Of a DNA stretch of 64,000 nucleotides, positions 54,106 through 61,618 are shown piece after piece. The translations under genes were made by a program, and so were the position numbers. The DNA comes from Amorphus sp040750475 (lineage in GTDB: Bacteria; Pseudomonadota; Alphaproteobacteria; Rhizobiales; Amorphaceae): assembly GCF_040750475.1 (NCBI RefSeq), contig NZ_JABJVY010000018.1:1-64000 (forward strand), read 5' to 3'. Position 1 is the stretch's first letter, and each line of letters begins with the position of its first letter. The notes under the pieces are model-generated. The model was not told the DNA's origin, did not search any database, and worked only from the letters and a program-made list of their open reading frames with translations.

Positions 54106-54815
54106 GCTTCCGCGCCACCGTTCTCACCCTGTATCCGCAGATGTTCCCCGGCCCGCTCGGCATCTCGCTGGCCGGTCGGGCGCTCGCCGACGGCACCTGG
54201 TCGCTCGACCCGGTCGACATTCGCGACTTCGCGAACGACCGCCACCGCACCGTGGACGACACACCGGCCGGCGGCGGTCCCGGCATGGTTATGCGCGCCG
54301 ACGTGCTCGCCCGCGCCATCGATGCGGTGAGCCCCGCCTCCGACACGCGGCCGCGACTTCTCATGAGCCCGCGCGGCAAGCCGCTCAGCCAATCCGATGT
54401 GCGCCACTATGCCGAAACACCGGGTCTCACCATCGTTTGCGGCCGTTTCGAGGGCATAGACGAACGCGTGATCGAGGCCCGCAACCTGATCGAAGTGTCC
54501 ATCGGCGACTATGTGCTCTCCGGCGGCGAGATCGCCGCGATGGTCACGCTCGACGCCATCGTCCGGCTCCTGCCGGGCGTCATGGGAGCGGCGGACTCCG
54601 CCCACGAAGAGAGCTTCGAAGACGGACTTCTGGAATATCCGCAGTATACCCGGCCGGCGCAATGGGAAGGCCGGGAGATCCCGCCGGTGCTTCTGTCCGG
54701 CGATCACGGCAAGGTCGCCCGCTGGCGGCGGGCGCAGGCCGAAGCTTTGACACGCAGGCGCCGGCCCGACCTTTTGTCCGCAACGGCGCCCCAGCCCGGC
54801 AACAAAGAAGGCTGA
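54102..54815 (+). CDS. trmD: tRNA (guanine-N1)-methyltransferase TrmD, CTG start
   Basis: 237 residues if read from the CTG at 54102. That start gives the family N-terminus SFRATVLTLYPQMFPGPLGI, needed for the first strand of the trefoil-knot SPOUT domain. The ATG at 54141 would remove it. The CTG overlaps the rimM stop as CTGA, and GGGAGA lies at ribosome-binding distance. Further motifs are RHRTVDDTPAGGGPGMVM, LIVCGRFEGIDERVIE-like TIVCGRFEGIDERV and SIGDYVLSGGEIAAMVTLDA. The enzyme methylates G37 of tRNAs. Confidence 0.92.
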   Translation: MSFRATVLTLYPQMFPGPLGISLAGRALADGTWSLDPVDIRDFANDRHRTVDDTPAGGGPGMVMRADVLARAIDAVSPASDTRPRLLMSPRGKPLSQSDVRHYAETPGLTIVCGRFEGIDERVIEARNLIEVSIGDYVLSGGEIAAMVTLDAIVRLLPGVMGAADSAHEESFEDGLLEYPQYTRPAQWEGREIPPVLLSGDHGKVARWRRAQAEALTRRRRPDLLSATAPQPGNKEG

Positions 54816-54840
54816 GCCGAAGTCCTCGCCGCCTTCCCTG

Positions 54841-54870
54841 CTTGAACGCGAACACGCTTTCCCCATATTT
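54841..54870 (+). promoter_or_regulatory. Heat-shock (RpoH/sigma-32) promoter of hsp20
   Basis: CTTGAA (54841-54846), 14 bases, then CCCCATATTT (54861-54870) match the sigma-32 consensus CTTGAAA-N11-16-CCCCATNTA almost exactly. The gene driven is an Hsp20 chaperone 73 bases downstream, which makes the match biologically coherent. Confidence 0.8.
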
Positions 54871-54917
54871 CCAAAACGAGAGCGGACGCCATCGATTGGG
54901 TCCGGTCTTTGAGAAGT

Positions 54918-54946
54918 CGCTTTGGAAAAAGGACTGAAAGCGCATG
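54918..54946 (+). promoter_or_regulatory. Possible RNA hairpin around the hsp20 ribosome-binding site
   Basis: CGCTTT (54918-54923) can pair with AAAGCG (54937-54942) immediately before the ATG at 54944, with the AAGGA ribosome-binding site in the loop. A short, A-U-rich-ended stem at this spot could act as a weak RNA thermometer. It is not a clear ROSE or fourU match. Confidence 0.3.
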
Positions 54947-55375
54947 TCGCGTTTGACCACGTTCTCGAGCCCGTTCCTGCTCGGGTTCGACGATATCGAG
55001 CGGGTGCTCGACCGGGTGTCGAAAGCTGCCAATGACGGCTATCCGCCCTACAACATCGAACGGCTCGCCGGCGGTTCGGAGCGCGGAGACATCCTGCGCA
55101 TCACGCTCGCCGTTGCGGGGTTCACCCGCGAGCAGCTTGAGATCACGCTGGAAGAAAACCAGCTCGTGATCCGCGGCCGCCAGAGCGAGGACGAGGGCGA
55201 TCGCGAATTCCTGCATCGCGGGATTGCGGCGCGCCAGTTTCAACGCACCTTCGTGCTTGCCGAAGGGATCGAGATCCGCAGCGCGGAGTTGAAGGACGGT
55301 CTGTTGTCGATCGACCTGATCCGGCCGGAACCGGAGCGGATCGTCCGCAAGATCGACATCACCGCCAACGGCTAA
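54944..55375 (+). CDS. Hsp20 family small heat-shock protein
   Basis: 143 residues of the IbpA-like class. The N-terminal LLGFDDIERVLDRVSKAAND and YPPYNIERL match the group. The alpha-crystallin domain runs from about 40 to 130 (ILRITLAVAGFTREQLEITL, LVIRGRQSEDEGDREFLHRG, IAARQFQRTFVLAEGI) and ends with an IxI-like RKIDITANG tail. It holds unfolded proteins during stress. Driven by a sigma-32-type promoter and followed by a DUF1150 gene. Confidence 0.94.
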   Translation: MSRLTTFSSPFLLGFDDIERVLDRVSKAANDGYPPYNIERLAGGSERGDILRITLAVAGFTREQLEITLEENQLVIRGRQSEDEGDREFLHRGIAARQFQRTFVLAEGIEIRSAELKDGLLSIDLIRPEPERIVRKIDITANG

Positions 55376-55540
55376 GCACAACTCAATATTTTCCGCCGCG
55401 CAGTGCATCCCGCCACGCAGCGCCATGAATGCCTCCCGTTGCGACCGGTCGTTCGCAACGGAAGCACACTGCCCGCCGATCAGGGGGCAGACGCCGCCGG
55501 CTCATAAGGAGCGGCGCCGAACCAGTAAGGAGTATGGGTC

Positions 55541-55807
55541 ATGAACCACGCGACCGATAATCTCGACCACAAGACCATTTCGCAACAGGCGCTCGCCCAG
55601 CTTGGTGGCGGCGAAGTCGCCTACATGAAGCCGCTCACCGGCGAAGAGGTGAAGTCGCTCTTTCCCGATGCGCCGCAGCTTTCGCCCGACCACAAGCTCT
55701 GGGCCCTGTTGGCGGCCGACGGCACGCCGATCATGCTCTCCGATTCCCGCGAGGCCGTGATCGCCAATGCCGAGCAGCACCAGCTGTTCATGGCGACGGT
55801 GCACTAG
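55541..55807 (+). CDS. DUF1150 family protein
   Basis: 88 residues. ALAQLGGGEVAYMKPLTGEE, LWALLAADGTPIMLSDSREA and the end VIANAEQHQLFMATVH match the small DUF1150 proteins that sit next to hsp20 genes in alphaproteobacteria. No catalytic motif is visible. The ATG at 55541 has AAGGAG at ten bases. It is 165 bases from hsp20 and may share its heat-shock transcript. Confidence 0.88.
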   Translation: MNHATDNLDHKTISQQALAQLGGGEVAYMKPLTGEEVKSLFPDAPQLSPDHKLWALLAADGTPIMLSDSREAVIANAEQHQLFMATVH

Positions 55808-56184
55808 ACGCTTTCCCGCTCGGATCGAAGCATCCTAGCGATAAGAAATAGCTTGAGAATCAATATCTTGACCAACGCTAGGCGAAGCGGATCCCGGTAC
55901 GTCGCTGGTTTCCGCTTCGCTCGCGGCTGCGGGCCGACGGGCAAAGGTACGATGCAGCGGAGCTGTTCTGCTCGGCGCGAAATTCAATTTCCGCTCCCTC
56001 CCCCGCAAGCGGGAATCCATAGGTAGACGGCTGTCAGAACTAGGCCGAGCCCGTCCAAGCCCCGCCCGCTACACAGCCTCAAAATATGTCCAAGACCCGA
56101 TGGATTCCCGCTTGCGCGGGATGAGCGGCGCCGAGGGTTCACCCTACTCCCACCACCCCGAAAAAAGCCGGGGTCCAGGGCGGA
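55808..56184. other. Intergenic region with repeats between DUF1150 and ecm
   Basis: 377 bases between converging genes. It contains a seven-base dyad CCTAGCG (55834-55840)/CGCTAGG (55876-55882) and the inverted-repeat element at 56002-56120. No gene is supported. Confidence 0.6.
56002..56120. repeat. Small element with ~20-bp inverted ends
   Basis: CCCGCAAGCGGGAATCCAT (56002-56020) and ATGGATTCCCGCTTGCGCGG (56100-56119) are inverted copies with a two-base indel, enclosing about 80 bases. Each end is itself a small hairpin. The end motif resembles REP-like sequences found in many proteobacteria. The arrangement suggests a REP pair or a tiny MITE. Confidence 0.65.
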
Positions 56185-58179
56185 TTACGCCGCTTCGGCC
56201 TGCCCCGCCGCGACGATCTCCACGATCTGGCGCATGATCTCCGACAATCGGAAATCCTTCGGGGTGTAGACCGCGGCCACCCCTTGCGCCTTCAAGGTCT
56301 CGGCGTCTTCGGTCGGGATGATGCCGCCGACGACCACGGGCACGTCGTCGAGGCCAGCCTTGCGCATGCGTTCCATCACCTCTCCCACGAGGGCGATATG
56401 GGAGCCCGACAGCACCGACAGCCCCACCACATGGACGCCTTCCTCCAGGGCGGCGTTCACGATTTCCGCCGGCGTCAGTCGGATGCCCTCGTAGACCACC
56501 TCCATACCGCAATCGCGAGCGCGCATGGCGATCTGCTCGGCGCCATTCGAATGGCCGTCGAGGCCGGGCTTGCCGACCAGGAATTTCAGCCTCCGGCCGA
56601 GCCGATCGGAGACCGCATCCACCTCGGCGCGGATTTCGGCGAGCTCCTCGCTGGACGAACGCGCAGCCTGGCCAACACCGGTCGGCGCCCGATATTCCCC
56701 GAACACCCGTCGCAGCGTCTCGCCCCACTCGCCCGTGGTCACACCGGCCTTGGCGCAGGAGATCGACGGCTCCATCACGTTGCGGCCTTCGCGGGCAGCG
56801 GCCTCCAGCTCGGCCAGCGTGCGGGCGACGGCCAGTTCGTCCCGGCTCGCCCGCCAGGCGTTCAGGCTCTCCACCGCCTCCGCTTCCACCGTCTCAGGCA
56901 CCGTCAACACCGCACCCGCCCCCGTGGTGAGCGGCGACGGCTCGGTCTCGGTGTAGCGGTTGACGCCGACCACGACCTGATTGCCCTTTTCGATTGCGGC
57001 GAGCCGTTTGCCGTTGGATTCCACCAGTTGCTGCTTCATGTAGCTGGATTCGATCGCGGCGACCGCGCCGCCCATGGCATCGATCCGGGCCAACTCCTCC
57101 TTGGCGGCCGTCTTCAGCGCCTCCACCTTGGCCTCGACCACGACGGAGCCGTCGAACAGATCGCCATATTCCAGAAGGTCGGTCTCGTAAGCGAGGATCT
57201 GCTGGGCCCTGAGGCTCCACTGCTGGTCCCAGGGACGCGGCAGACCAAGCGCCTCGTTCCACGCCGGGAGCTGCACGGCACGCGCCCGCGCCGTCTTGGA
57301 GAGAGTAACGGCCAGCATCTCCAACAGGATGCGATAGACGTTGTTTTCCGGCTGGCTTTCCGTCAGGCCAAGCGAGTTCACCTGCACGCCATAGCGAAAG
57401 CGGCGATATTTCGGATCCTCGACGCCGTAGCGGGTCTCGCAGATCTCGTCCCAGAGCTCCACGAACGCCCGCATCTTGCAGATCTCGGTCACGAACCGCA
57501 TGCCCGCGTTGACGAAGAAGGAGATCCGCCCGACCGCTTGGGGAAACTCCTCTTTCGGGATCGCGCCGGAGTCGCGCGCCGCATCGAGCACGGCGATCGC
57601 GGTCGCCAGCGCGAAGGCGAGCTCCTGGGTCGGCGTCGCGCCGGCCTCCTGCAGATGATAGGAGCAGACGTTGATCGGATTGAATTTCGGCGCCTCGCGT
57701 CCGGTCCAGGAAATCACGTCGGTGATCAACTTCAGCGACGGTGCCGGCGGAAACACATAGGTGCCGCGCGAGAGATATTCCTTGATGATGTCGTTCTGGG
57801 TGGTGCCGGTGAGTTTCGCCCGCTCCGCCCCGGTTTCGTCGGCCACCGCCACATACAACGCCAGCAGCCAGGCCGCCGTCGCGTTGATGGTCATCGACGT
57901 GTTCATCTGGTCGAGCGGGATCTGATCGAACAGGACACGCATGTCGCCGATATGGGCGATCGAGACGCCCACCTTGCCGACTTCGCCGCGTGCCAGCGCG
58001 TGGTCGGGATCGTAGCCGGTCTGGGTCGGCAGGTCGAACGCAACCGACAGGCCCGTCTGCCCCTTGGCCAGGTTCGACCGGTAGAGCGCGTTCGACGCCT
58101 TGGCCGACGAATGGCCCGCATAAGTGCGGAAGATCCACGGCTTGTCCCGCGCCCCGGCGGTGTCGTTCACGCCGCTCAT
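56185..58179 (-). CDS. ecm: Ethylmalonyl-CoA mutase (coenzyme B12-dependent)
   Basis: 664 residues. The N-terminal (TIM barrel) substrate domain begins PWIFRTYAGHSSAKASNALY and has VAFDLPTQTGYDPDHALARG and MNTSMTINATAAWLLALYVA, patterns of Ecm/MeaA and not of methylmalonyl-CoA mutase. The C-terminal B12 domain has the GLDGHSNGAEQ motif (His ligand) and VVGLSVLSGSHIAL. It turns (2R)-ethylmalonyl-CoA into methylsuccinyl-CoA. The ATG at 58179 follows GGGAGGGATG. It is divergent from ccr, its pathway partner. Confidence 0.95.
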   Translation of the reverse strand: MSGVNDTAGARDKPWIFRTYAGHSSAKASNALYRSNLAKGQTGLSVAFDLPTQTGYDPDHALARGEVGKVGVSIAHIGDMRVLFDQIPLDQMNTSMTINATAAWLLALYVAVADETGAERAKLTGTTQNDIIKEYLSRGTYVFPPAPSLKLITDVISWTGREAPKFNPINVCSYHLQEAGATPTQELAFALATAIAVLDAARDSGAIPKEEFPQAVGRISFFVNAGMRFVTEICKMRAFVELWDEICETRYGVEDPKYRRFRYGVQVNSLGLTESQPENNVYRILLEMLAVTLSKTARARAVQLPAWNEALGLPRPWDQQWSLRAQQILAYETDLLEYGDLFDGSVVVEAKVEALKTAAKEELARIDAMGGAVAAIESSYMKQQLVESNGKRLAAIEKGNQVVVGVNRYTETEPSPLTTGAGAVLTVPETVEAEAVESLNAWRASRDELAVARTLAELEAAAREGRNVMEPSISCAKAGVTTGEWGETLRRVFGEYRAPTGVGQAARSSSEELAEIRAEVDAVSDRLGRRLKFLVGKPGLDGHSNGAEQIAMRARDCGMEVVYEGIRLTPAEIVNAALEEGVHVVGLSVLSGSHIALVGEVMERMRKAGLDDVPVVVGGIIPTEDAETLKAQGVAAVYTPKDFRLSEIMRQIVEIVAAGQAEAA

Positions 58180-58402
58180 TTGACATCCCTCCCTCAATCG
58201 ACGGAAAGCCGGGCCAATACCCGTCTTCCGCACGCGCGCGTCCGTTGTGAAGCGTGCGCCGCAGCAAATCTTGAGACAACCCGACCGCGCATGCAACCGA
58301 CGAGTGGGGCTTGCGGTTTGGCCGCTTCGTGACAGATGCTGGGCATCGGTATCGGGCTCGTGTCACGGTCGGCGATCATGGCCACGACCTCTGGACACGT
58401 GA

Positions 58403-58419
58403 ATATTGCACTGCAATAT
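58403..58419. promoter_or_regulatory. Palindromic operator candidate in the ecm/ccr divergent promoter
   Basis: ATATTGCA-C-TGCAATAT is a perfect 17-base palindrome 31 bases before the ccr start in the ecm-ccr intergenic space (58180-58449). The centre TTGC-ACT-GCAA fits the PhaR-type consensus (C/T)TGC-N3-GCA(A/G). PhaR is known to affect ethylmalonyl-CoA pathway flux in Methylobacterium. The position suggests an operator or a site overlapping the ccr promoter. Confidence 0.5.
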
Positions 58420-58449
58420 AGCAGAATGCCGTCGACAGGGGAGGAAACA

Positions 58450-59724
58450 ATGTCGGGTGCACCGGCCACTGCCGAAAAAGACCTCTACGAAATCGGAGAG
58501 ATCCCGCCGCTCGGCCATGTGCCGTCGAAGATGTACGCCTGGGCGATCCGCAAGGAGCGTCATGGGCCGCCGGAGACCTCCATGCAGGTCGAGGTCGTCC
58601 CGACCTGGGAGATCGACAGCCACGATGTCCTGATCCTGGTGATGGCGGCCGGCGTCAACTACAACGGCATTTGGGCGGCCCTCGGCACGCCGGTCTCGCC
58701 GTTCGACGGCCACAAGCAGCCCTATCACATCGCCGGCTCCGACGCTTCCGGGATCGTCTGGGCTGTCGGCTCCAAGGTCACCCGCTGGAAGGTCGGCGAC
58801 GAGGTCGTGGTTCACTGCAACCAGGACGACGGCGACGACGAGGAATGCAATGGCGGCGACCCGATGTTCTCTCCGTCCCAGCGGATCTGGGGCTACGAGA
58901 CGCCGGACGGCGGTTTCGCCCAGTTCGCCCGGGTGCAGTCGCGCCAACTCATGCCCCGGCCGAAGCACCTGACCTGGGAAGAATCGGCCTGCTACACGCT
59001 GACGCTCGCGACCGCGTACCGGATGCTCTACGGCCATCCGCCGCACACGGTGAAGCCCGGCGACAACGTGCTGGTCTGGGGCGCTTCCGGCGGGCTCGGC
59101 GTGTTCGGCGTTCAACTCTGCGCGGCCGCAGGCGCCAACGCCATCGGCGTCATCTCCGATGAGGACAAGCGCGAATTCGTGCTTTCCCTCGGCGCGCGCG
59201 GCGTCATCAACCGCAAGGAGTTCGACTGCTGGGGGCAACTGCCCAAGGTGAACAGCGAGGAGTACGGGGTCTGGGCCAAGGAGGCCCGTCGCTTCGGCAA
59301 GGCGATCTGGGACATCACCGGCAAGGGCAAGAATGTCGACATCGTGTTCGAACACCCCGGCGAGGCGACCTTCCCGATTTCCACCTTCGTGGCCAAGCGC
59401 GGCGGCATGATCGTGTTCTGCGCCGGCACCACCGGGTTCAACATCTCCTTCGACGCCCGGTATGTCTGGATGCACCAAAAGCGCGTGCAGGGCTCCCATT
59501 TCGCGCATCTGAAGCAGGCGACGGAGGCCAACCGGTTCGTGATCGACCAGCGTGTCGATCCCTGCATGAGCGAGGTCTTCCCCTGGGCGCAGATTCCGCG
59601 CGCCCACATGAAGATGTGGAAGAACGAGCATGCGCCGGGCAACATGGCCGTGCTGGTCTCCGCCCCGACGACGGGCTTGCGCACCTTCGAGGACGTGCTC
59701 GAAGCCGGCCCGCAGGCGGCCTGA
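58450..59724 (+). CDS. ccr: Crotonyl-CoA carboxylase/reductase
   Basis: 424 residues of the medium-chain dehydrogenase/reductase family. Diagnostic blocks are EIGEIPPLGHVPSKMYAWAI, VNYNGIWAALGTPVSPFDGH, HIAGSDASGIVWAVG, HCNQDDGDDEECNGGDPMFS and the NADPH-binding WGASGGLGVFGVQL. It reductively carboxylates crotonyl-CoA to ethylmalonyl-CoA, the committed step of the ethylmalonyl-CoA pathway. The ATG at 58450 follows GGGGAGGAAAC. Divergent from ecm and followed by a strong terminator. Confidence 0.96.
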   Translation: MSGAPATAEKDLYEIGEIPPLGHVPSKMYAWAIRKERHGPPETSMQVEVVPTWEIDSHDVLILVMAAGVNYNGIWAALGTPVSPFDGHKQPYHIAGSDASGIVWAVGSKVTRWKVGDEVVVHCNQDDGDDEECNGGDPMFSPSQRIWGYETPDGGFAQFARVQSRQLMPRPKHLTWEESACYTLTLATAYRMLYGHPPHTVKPGDNVLVWGASGGLGVFGVQLCAAAGANAIGVISDEDKREFVLSLGARGVINRKEFDCWGQLPKVNSEEYGVWAKEARRFGKAIWDITGKGKNVDIVFEHPGEATFPISTFVAKRGGMIVFCAGTTGFNISFDARYVWMHQKRVQGSHFAHLKQATEANRFVIDQRVDPCMSEVFPWAQIPRAHMKMWKNEHAPGNMAVLVSAPTTGLRTFEDVLEAGPQAA

Positions 59725-59733
59725 CGACACAAC

Positions 59734-59775
59734 GCTTTTGCCCGCGCAGCGAACGCGCGGGCAAAGCTTTCTTCC
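59734..59775 (+). terminator. Rho-independent terminator after ccr
   Basis: TTTGCCCGCGC (59737-59747) and GCGCGGGCAAA (59755-59765) pair perfectly over eleven bases with a seven-base loop, followed by GCTTTCTTCC. It lies ten bases after the ccr stop. Confidence 0.85.
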
Positions 59776-59976
59776 ACCGGGACATGCTTCAGCGCCCTCC
59801 CTTTTCGATCATATCGACAAGGTCTGGACAGGACGTCCCCCAAGAAGCCGATTTCGTTTGCGGGACGACTGCATTAGGGTTCGGGTCGGCTGGGCGCGCC
59901 GGTGTCGTAGACGGAGCGCGTGTGGCCATGCGCCCTCGCCCGTTCCGACCGCAGCCGACACGATAGGATCCGGACC

Positions 59977-60993
59977 ATGCCTTCCGCCTCTTACCCGTAT
60001 GCGCTCGCCGGCGCCTTGCTCTTTGCCTCGCTCGCGCCGCTTCCGGCCGTTGCGGCCGACGATACCTGCGAGCTCGACCGCCCGGTGATGTTTGCGGGCC
60101 TCGACTACCAGTCGGCCGCCTTCCACACCGAAATCGCCAAGTTCATCACCAAGAACGGCTATGGCTGCGCCGTCGACGACCTGCCCGGCTCGGTGATCCC
60201 GCTGATCAACGGCGTCGCCCGCGGCGATGTCGACGTGATTATGGAGATCTGGACCGCCAATCCGGCCCAAGCCTGGGTGGATGCCGAGGCGCGCGGCGAG
60301 GTGGTCCCGCTCGGCACCACCTATCCCGATGCCCAGGAAGGCTGGTTCGTGCCGAGCTACCTGGTCGACGGCGACGAGGCGCCGATCCCGACCCTGAAGC
60401 GCGTCGAGGACCTGCCGGACTATGCCGACACGTTCCAGGATCCGGAAGAGCCGAGCAAGGGCCGCTTCTACAACTGCCCGGCCGGCTGGCAGTGCGAGGT
60501 GGTCAATTCCAAGAAGCTGATCGCCTACGGGCTCAGCGATTCCTACACCAACTTCCGCCCCGGCACGGGAACCGCGCTCGCCGCCGCCGTGGAGGCGGCC
60601 TATCTGCGCAAGAAGCCGATCCTGTTCTATTATTGGACGCCAACGGCGCTGATGGGCGAATACGCCTTCGAGAAGCTTGAAGAGCCGGAGTTCAACCAGA
60701 AGATCTGGGACGACATGCTGGCGAGCGACGATCCCGACACCGCGACCGCCTATCCGGTCAGCAAGGTCATCATCGGCGCCAACAAAGCCTTTTCCGAAGA
60801 GGCGCCGAACCTGACGGCGTTCCTCACCGCCTACACCACGACCAGCCAGCTCACCAGCGAAGCCCTGGCCGGCATGGAAAAGAACGGTACCTCCGCCGCC
60901 GAAGCCGCCAAGACCTTCCTCAAGAACCGCGAGGACGTCTGGGGCAAATGGGTGCCGGAGCCGGTCGCCGAGAAGGTCAAAGCCGCGCTGTAG
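59977..60993 (+). CDS. Glycine betaine/proline-type ABC substrate-binding protein
   Basis: 338 residues of the OpuAC/ProX family. The signal peptide core ALAGALLFASLAPLPAVAA ends near AVAA-D. The family features are VMFAGLDYQSAAFHTEIAKF, DVIMEIWTANPAQAW (part of the aromatic cage that binds quaternary amines) and KKPILFYYWTPTALMGEY. No permease or ATPase genes adjoin it, so it is an orphan binding protein and its partners lie elsewhere. The ATG at 59977 follows TAGGATCC. A terminator follows. Confidence 0.88.
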   Translation: MPSASYPYALAGALLFASLAPLPAVAADDTCELDRPVMFAGLDYQSAAFHTEIAKFITKNGYGCAVDDLPGSVIPLINGVARGDVDVIMEIWTANPAQAWVDAEARGEVVPLGTTYPDAQEGWFVPSYLVDGDEAPIPTLKRVEDLPDYADTFQDPEEPSKGRFYNCPAGWQCEVVNSKKLIAYGLSDSYTNFRPGTGTALAAAVEAAYLRKKPILFYYWTPTALMGEYAFEKLEEPEFNQKIWDDMLASDDPDTATAYPVSKVIIGANKAFSEEAPNLTAFLTAYTTTSQLTSEALAGMEKNGTSAAEAAKTFLKNREDVWGKWVPEPVAEKVKAAL

Positions 60994-61053
60994 CCTCTAA
61001 GGACTTCGGGCCGAAGAGACCTGAAGTCTTCGCAAATGGTTCCAATGAATTGG

Positions 61054-61092
61054 AGCGGGACGCCGGCTGACATCGGCTCCCGCTTTTTTTTG
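61054..61092 (+). terminator. Rho-independent terminator after the betaine-binding protein gene
   Basis: AGCGGGA (61054-61060) pairs with TCCCGCT (61078-61084); inside, GCCG pairs with CGGC. The structure is followed by a run of eight T. It lies about 60 bases after the stop codon. Confidence 0.9.
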
Positions 61093-61618
61093 CGATCCCG
61101 CTCCGGCTCGTACGTTCGCGAGACCCGTGTAGCTTTTCCTGGAATCGCCAAACGGCTCCAACCCTTTGTTTTGGCGCATTTCCGGGCGGAGGCGATTTGG
61201 TCGAATGCACCGATCGGTCCGCGTTCGGCAGGTGCCGAATACGGACCGATCGGAGCTTTCTACGTCGAGCACCTTATCGGCGCGCAGGATGCTCGATGAG
61301 CAAGAGCGTAGGAAACCGGCCGGTTTTGCCGTTCCGGCTTCTTCCAGGGGCCGGCTGCTGCGAGGCAGCAGTCGGGCACATCGACCCGTTTCTCGAGCTT
61401 TTCCAGGAAAAGCAGGGACCACTTTTCCGTCCGGGAATGCGGTCTTTCTTTCGGCCGCATTTTCCGACGCTTCGTGCGAAGAGCGCATCCCTGGAAGCTG
61501 GTTGCGTCGCCGGCGTCTCCGATCGGTCATCGGCTCGACGATCGTAACGCTGACGCCCACCATATCCCTCTGCCTCACCCCTTGCCAACGGTTAAATGTC
61601 AACAGTTGACATATCGCA
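61093..61618. other. Intergenic region rich in hairpins
   Basis: About 525 bases between the betaine-binding gene terminator and the lyase gene. It contains a partial CGTTTTGG-CATTTCCGG repeat (61165-61190), the large palindrome at 61210-61253, and a degenerate copy of the GGAAAA..CCACTTTTCC repeat (about 61405-61440). Overlapping open frames on both strands come from repeat sequence and are not credible genes. The promoter of the lyase/PrpF-type pair should be at the right end. Confidence 0.55.
61210..61253. repeat. 44-bp palindrome
   Basis: CCGATCGGTCCG (61210-61221) and CGGACCGATCGG (61242-61253) pair over twelve bases; inside, TTCGGCA (61224-61230) and TGCCGAA (61233-61239) pair over seven. 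The two stems stack almost continuously. There is no U-tract, so it is not a terminator. Confidence 0.8.
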
